Notes under the pieces: model-generated | Told to the model about the DNA's origin: nothing | Databases searched by the model: none | What the model saw: the letters and a program-made list of their open reading frames with translations, nothing else | Assembly (NCBI GenBank): GCA_947498985.1 | Contig: CANMMF010000001.1 | Coordinates: forward strand, 1 to 64,000 | Length of the DNA stretch: 64,000 nt | Reading direction: 5' to 3' | DNA from: an uncultured Paracoccaceae bacterium | Lineage (GTDB): Bacteria; Pseudomonadota; Alphaproteobacteria; Rhodobacterales; Rhodobacteraceae | Made by a program: the position numbers and the translations under genes | Part shown: positions 1 to 10,932 of the stretch, piece by piece | How positions within the stretch are numbered: position 1 is the stretch's first letter | Layout of the letters: every line of letters starts with the position of its first letter

Positions 1-725
<725 letters not shown>

Positions 726-838
726 CTCTTTGACGCCTCATCTTTGAAGGGGCCGACCCGACCCGGGGTTTTCATCGCGGGCGATCTATGCCGGAACGGC
801 CCTGAAATCAAGCCTGTTCCTGCCGCCGCGACAAGGTC

Positions 839-1132
839 TCAACCCGGTGTTGCGCCGGCGTGCAGCAAGGGGCCGATCTGCTCGATCAGGTTGGTCCGGA
901 TGCAGCCGTCAAACCGTGCCGGCACCCGGGCCAGGGTCGCTGCATCGTCGATGCCGCTGGAAAAGCCGCTGCCGTCATATGGCCCCGAGAGGATGACCGC
1001 CGCGCCCGCCTCCTTCATCCGCCGCGTGAACCGGTGCGGCCAGCCCCAGAGCGGCGGCGCGTCATCGATCGGAACGGCGATGACCCGGTTGCGACAGACC
1101 CGCGGCACGACACCCGACCAGCCCATCGCCAT
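839..1132 (-). pseudogene. C-terminal fragment resembling glycerophosphodiester phosphodiesterase (probable gene remnant)
   Basis: 97-aa ORF (...CRNRVIAVPIDDAPPLWGWPHRFTRRMKEAGAAVILSGPYDGSGFSSGIDDAATLARVPARFDGCIRTNLIEQIGP) resembles the C-terminal part of alphaproteobacterial GDPDs from memory. The codon before the ATG is TAG and no N-terminal domain lies upstream. Confidence 0.5.
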
Positions 1133-1300
1133 CTAGCGCAAAAGGCAGGACGTGTGCGCGGCGCGCTCAAACCCGCGCAACCCGGGCGACGCCTCCGTCG
1201 CGGCGCGGGTCGGCTCGTGCCCGCCACGGACACCAAAGACCGCGCGGCGCGCCTGCGCGTCCCCAACATCCGATCCTCACAGTCTACCCCCGCCGCCGGA

Positions 1301-1882
1301 TCAGCTGTCGGCATCCGCCTCTTCCGGGGCTGCCGGATCCGCCGGATCCGCCGCTTCCGCCGGGGCTGCCGGGCTGTCGAACCAGCCCTGCTCTGCCTGC
1401 TGCTCCCGCAGCCAGTCCTCGATGCCCTTGGCGGCATCTTCGGCTAGGATGCGGATCTGCTCTTCGCGGGTGTTGGCCAGCCGCGATTCAAAGACCTTGA
1501 TCACGCTGATCACCTCGGTCTCGGGGTTGAGCTTTTCGCCCGCCGCGTCGTCCCAGACCGTCACGCGCATCGCCAGCGCGGATTTGCCGGGCACCACCGG
1601 CGGCGGCAGCGAATAGGCTTCGACGCTCACCCCGAAATGATAGAACCTGTCGCCGGTAAAGCGGCGGAAGCGCTGCTCGATGGCGGTGTCGACGGCGGTG
1701 ATCCACTCTTCGCGGGTGGCCTCGCGCGACACCAGCAGCTTTTCCAGCTTGGGTGCCACCACTTCGGAATGTCCGAGCTTGAAATCCCCCAGCGGCTGGA
1801 CCGGCCCGGCCAGATCCTGGGTGGCGTCCGTGCAGGCGGTGAGCAGCGCAAGCCCGGCCAGGGCGACGATCTTTCGAAACAT
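1301..1882 (-). CDS. Putative lipoprotein, unknown function
   Basis: MFRKIVALAGLALLTACTD signal peptide with lipobox LTAC; Ala/Pro/Asp-rich low-complexity C-terminus. Confidence 0.75.
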   Translation of the reverse strand: MFRKIVALAGLALLTACTDATQDLAGPVQPLGDFKLGHSEVVAPKLEKLLVSREATREEWITAVDTAIEQRFRRFTGDRFYHFGVSVEAYSLPPPVVPGKSALAMRVTVWDDAAGEKLNPETEVISVIKVFESRLANTREEQIRILAEDAAKGIEDWLREQQAEQGWFDSPAAPAEAADPADPAAPEEADADS

Positions 1883-2039
1883 ACAGGTTTTCCCCTTCGG
1901 CAACGCCGTCCTCGATAGCGCATGCCGGATGCCGGTGCAATTGCAAGGCGTGCCCCCAGGCGCGGCAAAGCGCTGTGGCATATGACATGTCTGATGCTAG
2001 ACTGGCGCGGGGGATTGTGAAGACATGGGGGACGATGTC

Positions 2040-2960
2040 ATGAGAATTGCGACCATGGCCACCGGCGGGATCGGTGGATTTCTGGCGGTGAAACTGACGA
2101 AAAGTGGACACGAGGTGGCCGCCATCGCGCGCGGCGCGCATCTGAACGCGATCCGCGAAAACGGGCTGACGCTGGAGGGGGCCGCCGGTACCGAAAAGGC
2201 GCGTCCCTGGATCGCGACGGACAAGCCGCAGGAGGTGGGGCCGGTCGATGCCATCATCTTCGGCGTCAAGGGCGACGCTTTGGAGAGCGCGGGGCAAGAA
2301 TGCAAGGCCCTGCTGGGGCCGAACACGATTGTCGTACCGTTTCTCAACGGGGTCGAGGCGTCGGACAGGTTGGCGCGGGTGCTGCCCGAACATCACGTGG
2401 CCAACGGCATGGCGCAGGTCTCGACCACCATTTCCGAACCCGGTGTGATCAGGCAGACCGGCGCGTTTCAGGCCTTTACCTTCGCCGAGCGCGACAGCCG
2501 CCCGTCAGAGCGGGTCGACGCCTTGCGACAGGCGATCCGCGAGGCCGGTGTGCAGGCGCCCGACACCGACGATATCGAGCGCGATCTGTGGTGGAAATTC
2601 GTGTTGTTCTCTGCGCTCTCCGGGGTGACGGCGGCGGCGCGCTGTACGGTGGGCGACATCCGGTCCCATCCGCCGCTGGCGGCCCTGTTCCGCAAGGCGG
2701 TTTCGGAAACCTTGGCCATCGCCGGGGCCAGGGGGGTCACCCTGCCCGACGATGTCGAGGCGGATATCTGGTCGCGCGTGGAGGCGTTTCCCGGCGACGG
2801 TCGCGCCTCCACCGCCATCGATCTGGAACACGGACGCCCGCTGGAGATCGACTGGGTCTCGGGCGCCGCGGCGCGCATCGCACAGGAGGTCGGGGTCGAC
2901 GCGCCGACTCATGCAACGCTTTACGCGCTGCTGCTGCCCTACAAGAACGGTCGGGGGTGA
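2040..2960 (+). CDS. panE: 2-dehydropantoate 2-reductase family (ketopantoate reductase)
   Basis: MRIATMATGGIGGFLAVKLTKSGHEV Rossmann start; FLNGVE and KFVLFSALSGVTA motifs typical of ApbA/PanE. Confidence 0.85.
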   Translation: MRIATMATGGIGGFLAVKLTKSGHEVAAIARGAHLNAIRENGLTLEGAAGTEKARPWIATDKPQEVGPVDAIIFGVKGDALESAGQECKALLGPNTIVVPFLNGVEASDRLARVLPEHHVANGMAQVSTTISEPGVIRQTGAFQAFTFAERDSRPSERVDALRQAIREAGVQAPDTDDIERDLWWKFVLFSALSGVTAAARCTVGDIRSHPPLAALFRKAVSETLAIAGARGVTLPDDVEADIWSRVEAFPGDGRASTAIDLEHGRPLEIDWVSGAAARIAQEVGVDAPTHATLYALLLPYKNGRG

Positions 2961-3028
2961 GGCGTCGCGTCGCTTGGCCGGGCCGCGGCGGAGACCTATC
3001 TTAGAGGCACGCCAAAGGAAGATGTGCC

Positions 3029-4396
3029 ATGACCGAGATGCGCCCCGTTCAACGCCCCGACATGCCGGTCCGCGTGCCGCTGATGACGAAACATGTGGGG
3101 ATCTGGGGCAGCCTGCAGGCGTCCCGGCGCAACATCCTGTCGATCATTCCGGAGCTTGCGACACGCCAGCCGATGGTCTCTGGCAAGACCGGCAAGCGCT
3201 GGCACATGGTGATGGAACCCGACGCGCTTCGGCGCATGCTGCTGGAAAAGCTCGATGATTATCCCAAGTCGATTGTCACAAAGAACCTGCTGCGGCCAGC
3301 CATCGGCGAGTCGCTCTTTATCGCCGAAGGCGCGCATTGGCGCTGGCAGCGGCGCACCGCCGCCCCGGTCTTTTCGCATCGCAACGTGATGAACCTCGCG
3401 CCGGTCATGTCCGGTGCCGCGGAGCGCTCGGTGGCGCGCATCCACGAGGCGGGTCCGCGCGCGGTGGATTTCCTGCAGGAGATGGTCAGCACCACCTTCG
3501 ACGTGATCTCGGACGTGACGTTTTCCGGCGACGAAGCGTTTGACCGCGACCTCGTGCACCGCGCCATCGATGCCTATATTTCCGAAGCCGGGAAAATATC
3601 CCTCTTTGACATGCTGGGCTTTCCCGATTGGGTGCCGCGCCCCGGACGGATGTTCTCAGCCGGTGGCATGAAGGACATGAAGCGCGTGGCGGATGAGGCC
3701 ATCGAGGCCCGCGCCGCGCGCGGTGCAGAGGGTGTGCCGGATCTGCTGGATCTGCTCCTGTCGGGCGAAGATCCTGAATCAAAACGCAAAATGAATGTGG
3801 GAGAGCTGCGGGACAACCTGCTGACCTTCATCGTGGCGGGTCACGAGACCACCGCCCTGACGCTTGCCTGGTCGCTTTATCTGCTTGCCTTCGATCCCGC
3901 GATCCAGGACCGCGCCCGCGCCGAGGTGAACGAAGTGGTGACGGATGGCGTCGCCACCGGGGGCGATGTGGAAAACCTGGGTTTTATCCGGCAGATCGTC
4001 GACGAGGCGCTGCGGCTCTATCCCCCAGCGGGCATGGTCTCGCGCACCGCGCAAGCCGCAGACACGCTCTGCGGCCGCGAAATCCGGCCCGGCGACACGG
4101 TGATCGTGCCGATCTATGCGCTCCACCGCCATCACCTGCTCTGGGAGGAGCCCGACGCCTTCCGGCCGGACCGCTGGGCGGAGGGCAAGCCTGACCGCTA
4201 CGCCTATCTGCCGTTTGGCGACGGGCCGCGGATCTGTATCGGCGCGTCCTTCGCGCTGCAGGAAGCCGTCATCATCCTCGCCACCCTGATCGCCAATTTC
4301 CGCTTCAAGCCGGTCAAGGGCCGCGATCCGGAACCGGTGATGATCCTGACCCTGCGCCCCGAAGGCGGCGTCTGGCTGGAGGCCGAGCCGGTCTGA
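3029..4396 (+). CDS. Cytochrome P450
   Basis: I-helix AGHETTALTL, ExxR (EALRL), haem loop FGDGPRICIGASFA. Confidence 0.95.
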   Translation: MTEMRPVQRPDMPVRVPLMTKHVGIWGSLQASRRNILSIIPELATRQPMVSGKTGKRWHMVMEPDALRRMLLEKLDDYPKSIVTKNLLRPAIGESLFIAEGAHWRWQRRTAAPVFSHRNVMNLAPVMSGAAERSVARIHEAGPRAVDFLQEMVSTTFDVISDVTFSGDEAFDRDLVHRAIDAYISEAGKISLFDMLGFPDWVPRPGRMFSAGGMKDMKRVADEAIEARAARGAEGVPDLLDLLLSGEDPESKRKMNVGELRDNLLTFIVAGHETTALTLAWSLYLLAFDPAIQDRARAEVNEVVTDGVATGGDVENLGFIRQIVDEALRLYPPAGMVSRTAQAADTLCGREIRPGDTVIVPIYALHRHHLLWEEPDAFRPDRWAEGKPDRYAYLPFGDGPRICIGASFALQEAVIILATLIANFRFKPVKGRDPEPVMILTLRPEGGVWLEAEPV

Positions 4397-4415
4397 GACC
4401 CGACGCGACGGGTGA

Positions 4416-5882
4416 TCAGGAGGCCAGATACGCGCGGATGGCCGCCTCTGTCCCGTCGCGATGGATCGCCTGCAATTGCGCGGCGAACGCCGACCGAAAC
4501 CGCGCGTTTTCCGCCAGCGCCCCGTAGATCTGCGGCTGTTCCAGCCACAGGCCCGGTATCTCGCGCGCAGCCTCGGCACGTTCGGTCAGGCTGTCCCATT
4601 GCGGGTCGTTGGGTGCAATTTCAGTGCCATCCTCGCGCGTGCCCTGACAATAGCGCGCCCAAAGCGCGGAGACGAGGGCAAGGCCCTCGACCGGACCCTC
4701 CGCCGCCAGCGCGGCCTTGATCGACGGCACGATGAAGCCCGGCTGGCGGGAGGAGCCGTCAAACGCCACCCGCCGCGTCGTGTCGACGATGCGCGGATTG
4801 GCGAAACGCTTCAGGATCATATCGAGATAGGCGTCCGGCGTGAATTCCGGCACCGGCGCGACATAGGGCAGGATCTCGCTGCGCTCGACCTTGGCCAGAA
4901 GCCCGGCGATCGCGTCATGCTCCATGCAGCCCGACACCGTGGGGATCGACAGAAGATCGCCCGCGGCGGCCACAACCTGATGGCCGCCATTGAGGATCCG
5001 GATCTTCATGGTCTCATAGGCATGCACGTCACCCGAAAACGTCGCACCCACCTTGTCCCAGTCCGGGCGACCGGCGCAGAAATTGTCTTCGATCACCCAT
5101 TGGCGGTAGGCCTCATGCGTCACGGGGGCGGCATCGTCGATGCCCAGCGAGGCGGAAAGCGCGATCTCATTGGCGCCGGTGGCGGGCACGATACAATCGA
5201 CCATGGAATTGGGAAAGCTCGCCTGACCGTCGATCCAATCCGCCAGATCCGGGTCCGTGAGCCGCGCCAGAGACACCACCGTCTGCCGCAGGATGTCGCC
5301 ATTGCCCTGAAGATTGTCACAGCTTTGCACCGTGAAGGGCCCGGTGCCCGCGGCGCGGCGCTGGGCCAGCGCGGCGACAATGGCACCAAACGCGGTGCGC
5401 GGCGTGCCGGGATGGCTGGCATCGTGCCTTATGTCGGGATGGTCCGCGTCAAAGCCGCCCTTCGCGGCGCTGTGGTAATACCCGCCTTCTGTCACAGTCA
5501 GGGAGACGATGCGGATGGCCGGGTCGGCCATCGTGGCGATGAGCGTGGCATTGTCCGGCTCGACCGGCAGGAAATCGATCATCGCGCCGGTCACCTCGGC
5601 AGCGGACCCGTCCGGATCAAGCTCGATCAGCGTGGTCAGGCAATCCTGCGCCAGAAGCTTGTCGCGCATGACGCTGTCGCCGGCGCGGACCCCCGCCCCG
5701 ATGATCGCCCAGTCATGCGCCTCGCCCTGCTGCATCAGCCGGTGCAGATACCAGGCCTGATGCGCGCGGTGAAAATTGCCAAGCCCGATATGCACGATCC
5801 CCGGCGTCAGCGCGCTGCGATCATAACGCGGGACAAGCACCTCTTGAGGCAGGGAGTTCAGGCTTGCTTTGCCGAGTTTCAT
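4416..5882 (-). CDS. mtlK: Mannitol dehydrogenase family protein (mannitol 2-dehydrogenase / fructuronate reductase-like)
   Basis: TPGIVHIGLGNFHRAHQAWYLHRL; KIRILNGGHQ motif; adjacent to a polyol transporter operon. Confidence 0.88.
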   Translation of the reverse strand: MKLGKASLNSLPQEVLVPRYDRSALTPGIVHIGLGNFHRAHQAWYLHRLMQQGEAHDWAIIGAGVRAGDSVMRDKLLAQDCLTTLIELDPDGSAAEVTGAMIDFLPVEPDNATLIATMADPAIRIVSLTVTEGGYYHSAAKGGFDADHPDIRHDASHPGTPRTAFGAIVAALAQRRAAGTGPFTVQSCDNLQGNGDILRQTVVSLARLTDPDLADWIDGQASFPNSMVDCIVPATGANEIALSASLGIDDAAPVTHEAYRQWVIEDNFCAGRPDWDKVGATFSGDVHAYETMKIRILNGGHQVVAAAGDLLSIPTVSGCMEHDAIAGLLAKVERSEILPYVAPVPEFTPDAYLDMILKRFANPRIVDTTRRVAFDGSSRQPGFIVPSIKAALAAEGPVEGLALVSALWARYCQGTREDGTEIAPNDPQWDSLTERAEAAREIPGLWLEQPQIYGALAENARFRSAFAAQLQAIHRDGTEAAIRAYLAS

Positions 5883-5910
5883 CGTCGTGTTCCTTGCTCG
5901 CTGGCCGCGC

Positions 5911-6678
5911 TCAGCTCATCCAGTTGCCGCCGTCCACATTGTAGGTCTGCGCCACGATATATGCGGCGGCATCGCTGGCCAGAAAGACCGCCATTCCCGT
6001 CAGGTCCTCGGCGGTGCCCATGCGGCCAAAGGGCACGGCTTGCCCGACCTCTTTCTTTTTCTGCCCGGGCGCCTTGCCTTCGTATTTGGCAAAGAACGCA
6101 TCGACCCCGTCCCAGTGTTCCCCGTCCACCACACCCGGCGCGATTGCGTTCACGTTGATGCCGTGCTGGATGAGGTCGAGACCGGCCGATTGCGTCAGGC
6201 TGATCACCGCGGCCTTGGAGGCGCAATAGACCGCCACAAGTGCCTCGCCGCGGCGGCCGGCCTGGCTGGCCATGTTGATGATGCGCCCGCCCTTGCCCCG
6301 CGCGATCATGTGGCGGGCGACGGCCTGCAGCGTGAAGAGCGGACCGGCCACGTTGATGTCGAACACCCGCGCGTAATCGGCGCGCGCGATCTCGACAATC
6401 GGGGCGGCGGTGAAGAGCGCGGCGTTGTTGATCAGGATATCGATATGGCCCAGCGCATCGACGGTCTGCGCAACCGCGGCATCGATGCTGTCCTGCCGAG
6501 TCACGTCCATCTCGATGGCCACCGCGCCGATCTCGGCCGCGGCCTGACTTGCGCGGTCGATGTCGATATCGGCAATCGCGACCTGCGCGCCTTCGGCGAT
6601 ATAGGCCTTGGCAAACGCCAGCCCGATGCCACGCGCGGCCCCGGTGATCAGCGCGGTTTTGCCATCGAGCTGGCGCAT
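5911..6678 (-). CDS. smoS: SDR-family sorbitol (L-iditol 2-) dehydrogenase
   Basis: [49 protein letters not shown] overlap with the upstream ABC ATPase; operon context. Confidence 0.85.
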   Translation of the reverse strand: MRQLDGKTALITGAARGIGLAFAKAYIAEGAQVAIADIDIDRASQAAAEIGAVAIEMDVTRQDSIDAAVAQTVDALGHIDILINNAALFTAAPIVEIARADYARVFDINVAGPLFTLQAVARHMIARGKGGRIINMASQAGRRGEALVAVYCASKAAVISLTQSAGLDLIQHGINVNAIAPGVVDGEHWDGVDAFFAKYEGKAPGQKKKEVGQAVPFGRMGTAEDLTGMAVFLASDAAAYIVAQTYNVDGGNWMS

Positions 6679-7682
6679 CAGCCGATCCTCAGGCCCTGCG
6701 CGTCGAACTTGTGCAGCTTGTCGAGCTGCGGCGTCAGGAAGATCTTGTCGCCATGTTTCGCCTGGATGTCGCCGGTGATCCGGACGGTGACCATGTCGGC
6801 CAGTCCGGTCTCGTGTACGTGGATGAACGTGTCGGAGCCAAGATGCTCGGCCACACCCACCGTGCCCTGCCACATGCCCTCGGACATGCTGACATCGGTG
6901 TGCTCGGGGCGGATGCCGATGGTGGCCGCGCCATGCTTGTCGGCCTCGGCACCCTTGATGAGGTTCATCTTCGGCGACCCGATGAAACCGGCCACAAACT
7001 CGTTGCGCGGATTGTGGTAAAGCTCCAGCGGGCTGCCGACCTGCTCGATGAACCCGGCGCGCAGCACGACGATCTTGTCGGCCATGGTCATCGCCTCGAC
7101 CTGGTCGTGAGTGACGTAGATCATCGTTGTCTTCAGACGTTCATGCAGCTCCGAGATTTCCAGCCGCATGCCGACCCGCAGGGCGGCGTCGAGGTTGGAG
7201 AGCGGCTCGTCAAAGAGGAACGCCGCCGGTTCGCGCACAATCGCCCGGCCGATGGCCACGCGCTGGCGCTGGCCACCCGAAAGCTGACCGGGGCGGCGGT
7301 CGATGTAATCGGCAAGGTTCAGAACCTTGGCCGCCCCGTCCACGCGCCGGTCGATCTCGGCCTGATCCATCTTGGCCATCCGCAGAGGAAAGGCGATGTT
7401 CTTGCGCACCGACATATGCGGGTAGAGCGCATAGGACTGGAACACCATGGCCAGACCGCGTTTGGCGGGCACGAGATTGGTGGCGTCCTTGCCGTCGATC
7501 TCGATATGTCCCGACGAGATGTCCTCGAGGCCCGCGATCAGCCGCAGCAGCGTGGATTTTCCGCAGCCCGAGGGGCCGACGAACACCGTGAACTCACCAT
7601 CCTCGATGGTCAGATCCAGCGGCGGGATGACCTGAACGTCGCCAAAGCTTTTGGTGACCTGCTTGAGTTGAATTTGTCCCAT
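6678..7682 (-). CDS. smoK: Polyol ABC transporter ATP-binding protein (MalK/UgpC type)
   Basis: Walker [27 protein letters not shown] signature, MalK-like C-terminal regulatory domain ([11 protein letters not shown]). Confidence 0.92.
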   Translation of the reverse strand: MGQIQLKQVTKSFGDVQVIPPLDLTIEDGEFTVFVGPSGCGKSTLLRLIAGLEDISSGHIEIDGKDATNLVPAKRGLAMVFQSYALYPHMSVRKNIAFPLRMAKMDQAEIDRRVDGAAKVLNLADYIDRRPGQLSGGQRQRVAIGRAIVREPAAFLFDEPLSNLDAALRVGMRLEISELHERLKTTMIYVTHDQVEAMTMADKIVVLRAGFIEQVGSPLELYHNPRNEFVAGFIGSPKMNLIKGAEADKHGAATIGIRPEHTDVSMSEGMWQGTVGVAEHLGSDTFIHVHETGLADMVTVRITGDIQAKHGDKIFLTPQLDKLHKFDAQGLRIG

Positions 7683-7694
7683 GTATCAGGTTCC

Positions 7695-8525
7695 TTATTT
7701 CACCGCGCCGAACGTCAGGCCGCGGACAAGTTGCTTTTGGCTGAACCAGCCCATGATGAGGATCGGCGCAATCGCCATGGTCGATGCCGCGCTGAGCTTG
7801 GCAAAGAAGAGACCTTCGGGGCTCGAGTAGCTTGCGATGAAGGCCGTCAGCGGGGCTGCATTCACCGCCGTCAGGTTGAGTGTCCAGAACGCTTCGTTCC
7901 AGGCGAGGATGAAGTTCAGCAGCATGGTCGACGCGATGCCGGGAATGGCCATCGGCGTCAGGATATAGAGCACCTCTTCCTTGAGCGAGGCGCCATCCAT
8001 GCGCGCGGCTTCGAGGATCTCGACCGGGATCTCGCGGAAATAGGTGTAGAGCATCCAGACGATGATCGGCAGGTTGATGAGCATCATCACGATCACCAGC
8101 CCCGCGCGGCTGTCGAGCAGCCCCATCTTGATGAAGAGCAGGTAGATCGGATAGAGCACCCCGACCGCCGGCAGCATCTTGGTGCTGAGCATCCACAGCA
8201 GGATATCCTTGGTCCGCTTGGAGGGCACGAAAGCCATCGACCAGGCGGCGGGCACCGCGATGATCAGCCCCAGGATGGTCGAGCCGCCCGCGATCAGGAT
8301 CGAGTTCCACAGGAAGCGGGCGTAGTTCGACCGCTCCATCACGACGCCGTAGTTTTCCAGCGTCCAGTCGAAGTTCAAAAACAGCGGCGGGCTGGCGATG
8401 GCCTGGGCTTCGGTCTTGAAGCTGGTCAGGATGGTCCACAGGATCGGGAAGAAGATCAGCAGACCGATGAGCCAGGCGAGACTTGTGTTGATCACCTTGC
8501 GGCGGGGTGTGACTGCGCGTGCCAT
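7695..8525 (-). CDS. smoG: Polyol ABC transporter permease (MalG type)
   Basis: Hydrophobic permease with EAA motif (EAARMDGASLKEEVLYILTPMAIPGIASTMLL); operon position. Confidence 0.9.
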   Translation of the reverse strand: MARAVTPRRKVINTSLAWLIGLLIFFPILWTILTSFKTEAQAIASPPLFLNFDWTLENYGVVMERSNYARFLWNSILIAGGSTILGLIIAVPAAWSMAFVPSKRTKDILLWMLSTKMLPAVGVLYPIYLLFIKMGLLDSRAGLVIVMMLINLPIIVWMLYTYFREIPVEILEAARMDGASLKEEVLYILTPMAIPGIASTMLLNFILAWNEAFWTLNLTAVNAAPLTAFIASYSSPEGLFFAKLSAASTMAIAPILIMGWFSQKQLVRGLTFGAVK

Positions 8526-8527
8526 GA

Positions 8528-9394
8528 TCAGTTATCCAGGTTCTTGCCGACGATCCGCATCAGGAAGATCGCGACGATGTTTGCAAGGATGATGGCGTAG
8601 ACACCACCGGCAGAGCCAAGTCCGACATTCTGGCTTTCCAGCACCCGCTGGAAGATCAGGTAGGACAGGGTCCGTGTGCCGAATGCGCCACCCGTGGTCA
8701 CGAAGATCTCTGCGAAGATCGCCAGAAGGAAGATCGTCTGGATCAGCACCACAATGGTGATCGCCCGGCTCAGATGCGGCAGGATGATGTAGATGAAGCG
8801 TTGCAGGACCGGCGCGCCGTCCATTTCGGCGGCCTCGAGCTGCTCGCTGTCGAGCGACTGGATCGCCGTCAGCAGGATCAGCGTGGCAAATGGCAGCCAC
8901 TGCCAGGAGACGATCATGATGATCGAGGGCGTCGCGACATCGGAGAGCCAACTGACCGGTTCGGCGCCGAAGAAGCGCCACAGATGTGCGAAAAGCCCGT
9001 TCACCGGATCCATGAACATGTTCTTCCAGACCAGCGCCGAGACGGTGGGCATCACGAAGAAGGGTGCGATCACGAGGATCCGGACAACCCCCTGCCCCCA
9101 CATCGGCTGATCCAGCAGGATGGCCAGCAGCACGCCGAGGCAGACGGTGATCACCAGCACACCGACCACGATCACCAATGTGGTCTGCACCGCGGGCCAG
9201 AACGAGCTCGATGTGACGAAACGGACGTAATTGTCAAAACCGGCCCAGCCCAGATCACCGCCGCGCAGCGGCAGGTATCTCCGGAACGAGAACCACAATG
9301 TCATGATCAGCGGGACCAGCATCCAGCCCAGAAGCAGGACTACTGCCGGGGCCATCATCAGTCGGGCCGCAGATCGGGAAGCCTTGGTCGCCAT
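8528..9394 (-). CDS. smoF: Polyol ABC transporter permease (MalF type)
   Basis: EAA motif EAAEMDGAPVLQRFIYIILPHLSRAI; multiple TM segments; operon position. Confidence 0.9.
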   Translation of the reverse strand: MATKASRSAARLMMAPAVVLLLGWMLVPLIMTLWFSFRRYLPLRGGDLGWAGFDNYVRFVTSSSFWPAVQTTLVIVVGVLVITVCLGVLLAILLDQPMWGQGVVRILVIAPFFVMPTVSALVWKNMFMDPVNGLFAHLWRFFGAEPVSWLSDVATPSIIMIVSWQWLPFATLILLTAIQSLDSEQLEAAEMDGAPVLQRFIYIILPHLSRAITIVVLIQTIFLLAIFAEIFVTTGGAFGTRTLSYLIFQRVLESQNVGLGSAGGVYAIILANIVAIFLMRIVGKNLDN

Positions 9395-9481
9395 TGGGAT
9401 GCATCTCCTCCGTGGACGCGCAGCCGCTTTGCGGCGCCGTCAGCTCCAGACAACTTGTGAAAACGGGGTACTTGGGGGGGT

Positions 9482-9509
9482 CAGAGGGCGACGGACGCGC
9501 CGCCCTCTG
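9482..9509. other. Intercistronic stem-loop between smoE and smoF (9-bp perfect stem)
   Basis: CAGAGGGCG (9482-9490) ... CGCCCTCTG (9501-9509), 10-nt loop, just 3' of the smoE stop codon at 9526. Confidence 0.7.
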
Positions 9510-9525
9510 GATCGTGCCGGAAGGC

Positions 9526-10830
9526 TTAGCGGTAACCCGCGGCTTCCATGGCTTCGTTGGTGATCGCCTGCGCCTTCTCGAGGGCTTCCTCGACGGTCTG
9601 CTGACCGGCATAGGCGGCAGAGAACTCCTGGCTGACCTCGGTCCAGAAACCGGCCCATTCAGGGATGGCGGCGAACTGGATGCCGACGTAGGGAACAGGG
9701 TCCACGGTCGGGTTGTTGGGATCAGCCGACAGGATCGAGTCCAGCGTCATCTTTGCGAACGGCACTTCGGCGTAGTTGGGGTTCTCGTAGAGCGAGGTCC
9801 GCGCTCCCGGAGGCACGTTGGCCCAGCCTTCGTTCTCGGCGACAAGCTCGATGTAATCCTTCGAGGTGGCCCACTCGATGAACTCCTTGGCGGCGTCGGC
9901 TTTCGCGGTGCCCGAGGGGATCGCCAGGGCCCAGGCCCAAAGCCAGTTGGACCGCTTGCCAAGGCCGTTATCCGGCGCAAGGGCAAAGCCGACGCTGTCG
10001 GCAACTTCGCTGTCATTGGGGTTGGTCACGAAGGACGCCGCAACGGTCGCGTCGATCCACATGCCGCACTTGCCCTGATTGAACAGCGACAGGTTCTCGT
10101 TGAAACCGTTGGTCGCAAAGCCGGTGGGGCCGGATTCGTTCATCATGTCGACGTAGAAGTTGAGCGTCTCGGCCCAGGCCTCGGAGTCGAGCTGCGCGTT
10201 CCAGTCTTCGTCCAGCGGACGTGCGCCGAAGGAGTTGGCCATGGTGTTGATGAAGGCACCGCCCTCACCCCAACCGGCCTTGCCGCGCAGGCAGATGCCG
10301 TTGATGTCGGCGTCGCGGTCGGTCATGGCGGCGGCGGCTTCGCGAATGAACGTCCAGGTGGGGGCGTCGGGCATCTCGAGGCCCGCAGCTTCCATCAGGT
10401 CGGTGCGATACATCACCATCGAGCTTTCGCCGTAGAACGGTGCGGCATAAAGCGTGCCGTCATGGCTGAGGCCGTTTGCCATGGCAGGCAGGATGTCGTC
10501 GACATCGTATTCCTCGGACAGGTCATCGAGCGGCACAAGCCAGCCATTGGCGCCCCAGATCGGAGTTTCGTACATGCCGATGGTCATGATGTCGAACTGG
10601 CCACCCTTGGTGGTGATGTCCGTCGTCACGCGCTGGCGCAACACGTTTTCCTCGAGCGTGACCCACTCGACCTCGTGACCGGTTTTTGCAGTAAAGTCGT
10701 CGGTATAGCCCTGCATCCGGATCATGTCGCCGTTGTTGACGGTCGCGATCGTGATCGTTTCTGCATATGCGCCACCTGCGGCGATCAGCGAAATCGCCGT
10801 CGCTGCACGAAGTGTCTTCGTGAGAGTCAT
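9526..10830 (-). CDS. smoE: Polyol ABC transporter substrate-binding protein
   Basis: MTLTKTLRAATAISLIAAGGAYA signal peptide followed by an SBP family 1 fold; first gene of the transporter operon. Confidence 0.9.
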   Translation of the reverse strand: MTLTKTLRAATAISLIAAGGAYAETITIATVNNGDMIRMQGYTDDFTAKTGHEVEWVTLEENVLRQRVTTDITTKGGQFDIMTIGMYETPIWGANGWLVPLDDLSEEYDVDDILPAMANGLSHDGTLYAAPFYGESSMVMYRTDLMEAAGLEMPDAPTWTFIREAAAAMTDRDADINGICLRGKAGWGEGGAFINTMANSFGARPLDEDWNAQLDSEAWAETLNFYVDMMNESGPTGFATNGFNENLSLFNQGKCGMWIDATVAASFVTNPNDSEVADSVGFALAPDNGLGKRSNWLWAWALAIPSGTAKADAAKEFIEWATSKDYIELVAENEGWANVPPGARTSLYENPNYAEVPFAKMTLDSILSADPNNPTVDPVPYVGIQFAAIPEWAGFWTEVSQEFSAAYAGQQTVEEALEKAQAITNEAMEAAGYR

Positions 10831-10901
10831 CCCACACCTCCCTGAGTTTGGATGATTATGTCCGCAAACGCTACTCGACTCGTTTACGCGAAGTCAACAA
10901 A

Positions 10902-10921
10902 AACTTTACGCGCGAAAAGTT
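10902..10921. promoter_or_regulatory. LacI-family operator candidate (20-bp near-perfect palindrome centred on CG)
   Basis: AACTTTACGCGCGAAAAGTT: 9 of 10 base pairs symmetric, central CpG, between the lacI-type gene and smoE. Confidence 0.65.
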
Positions 10922-10932
10922 CTTTGACCGCC

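Noticed and set aside
4461-6158. 565-aa plus-strand ORF opposite mannitol dehydrogenase
   Set aside because: Shadow ORF; minus-strand mannitol dehydrogenase is clear.
6711-8600. 629-aa plus-strand ORF opposite smoK/smoG
   Set aside because: Shadow ORF; the minus strand has a canonical ABC ATPase and permease.
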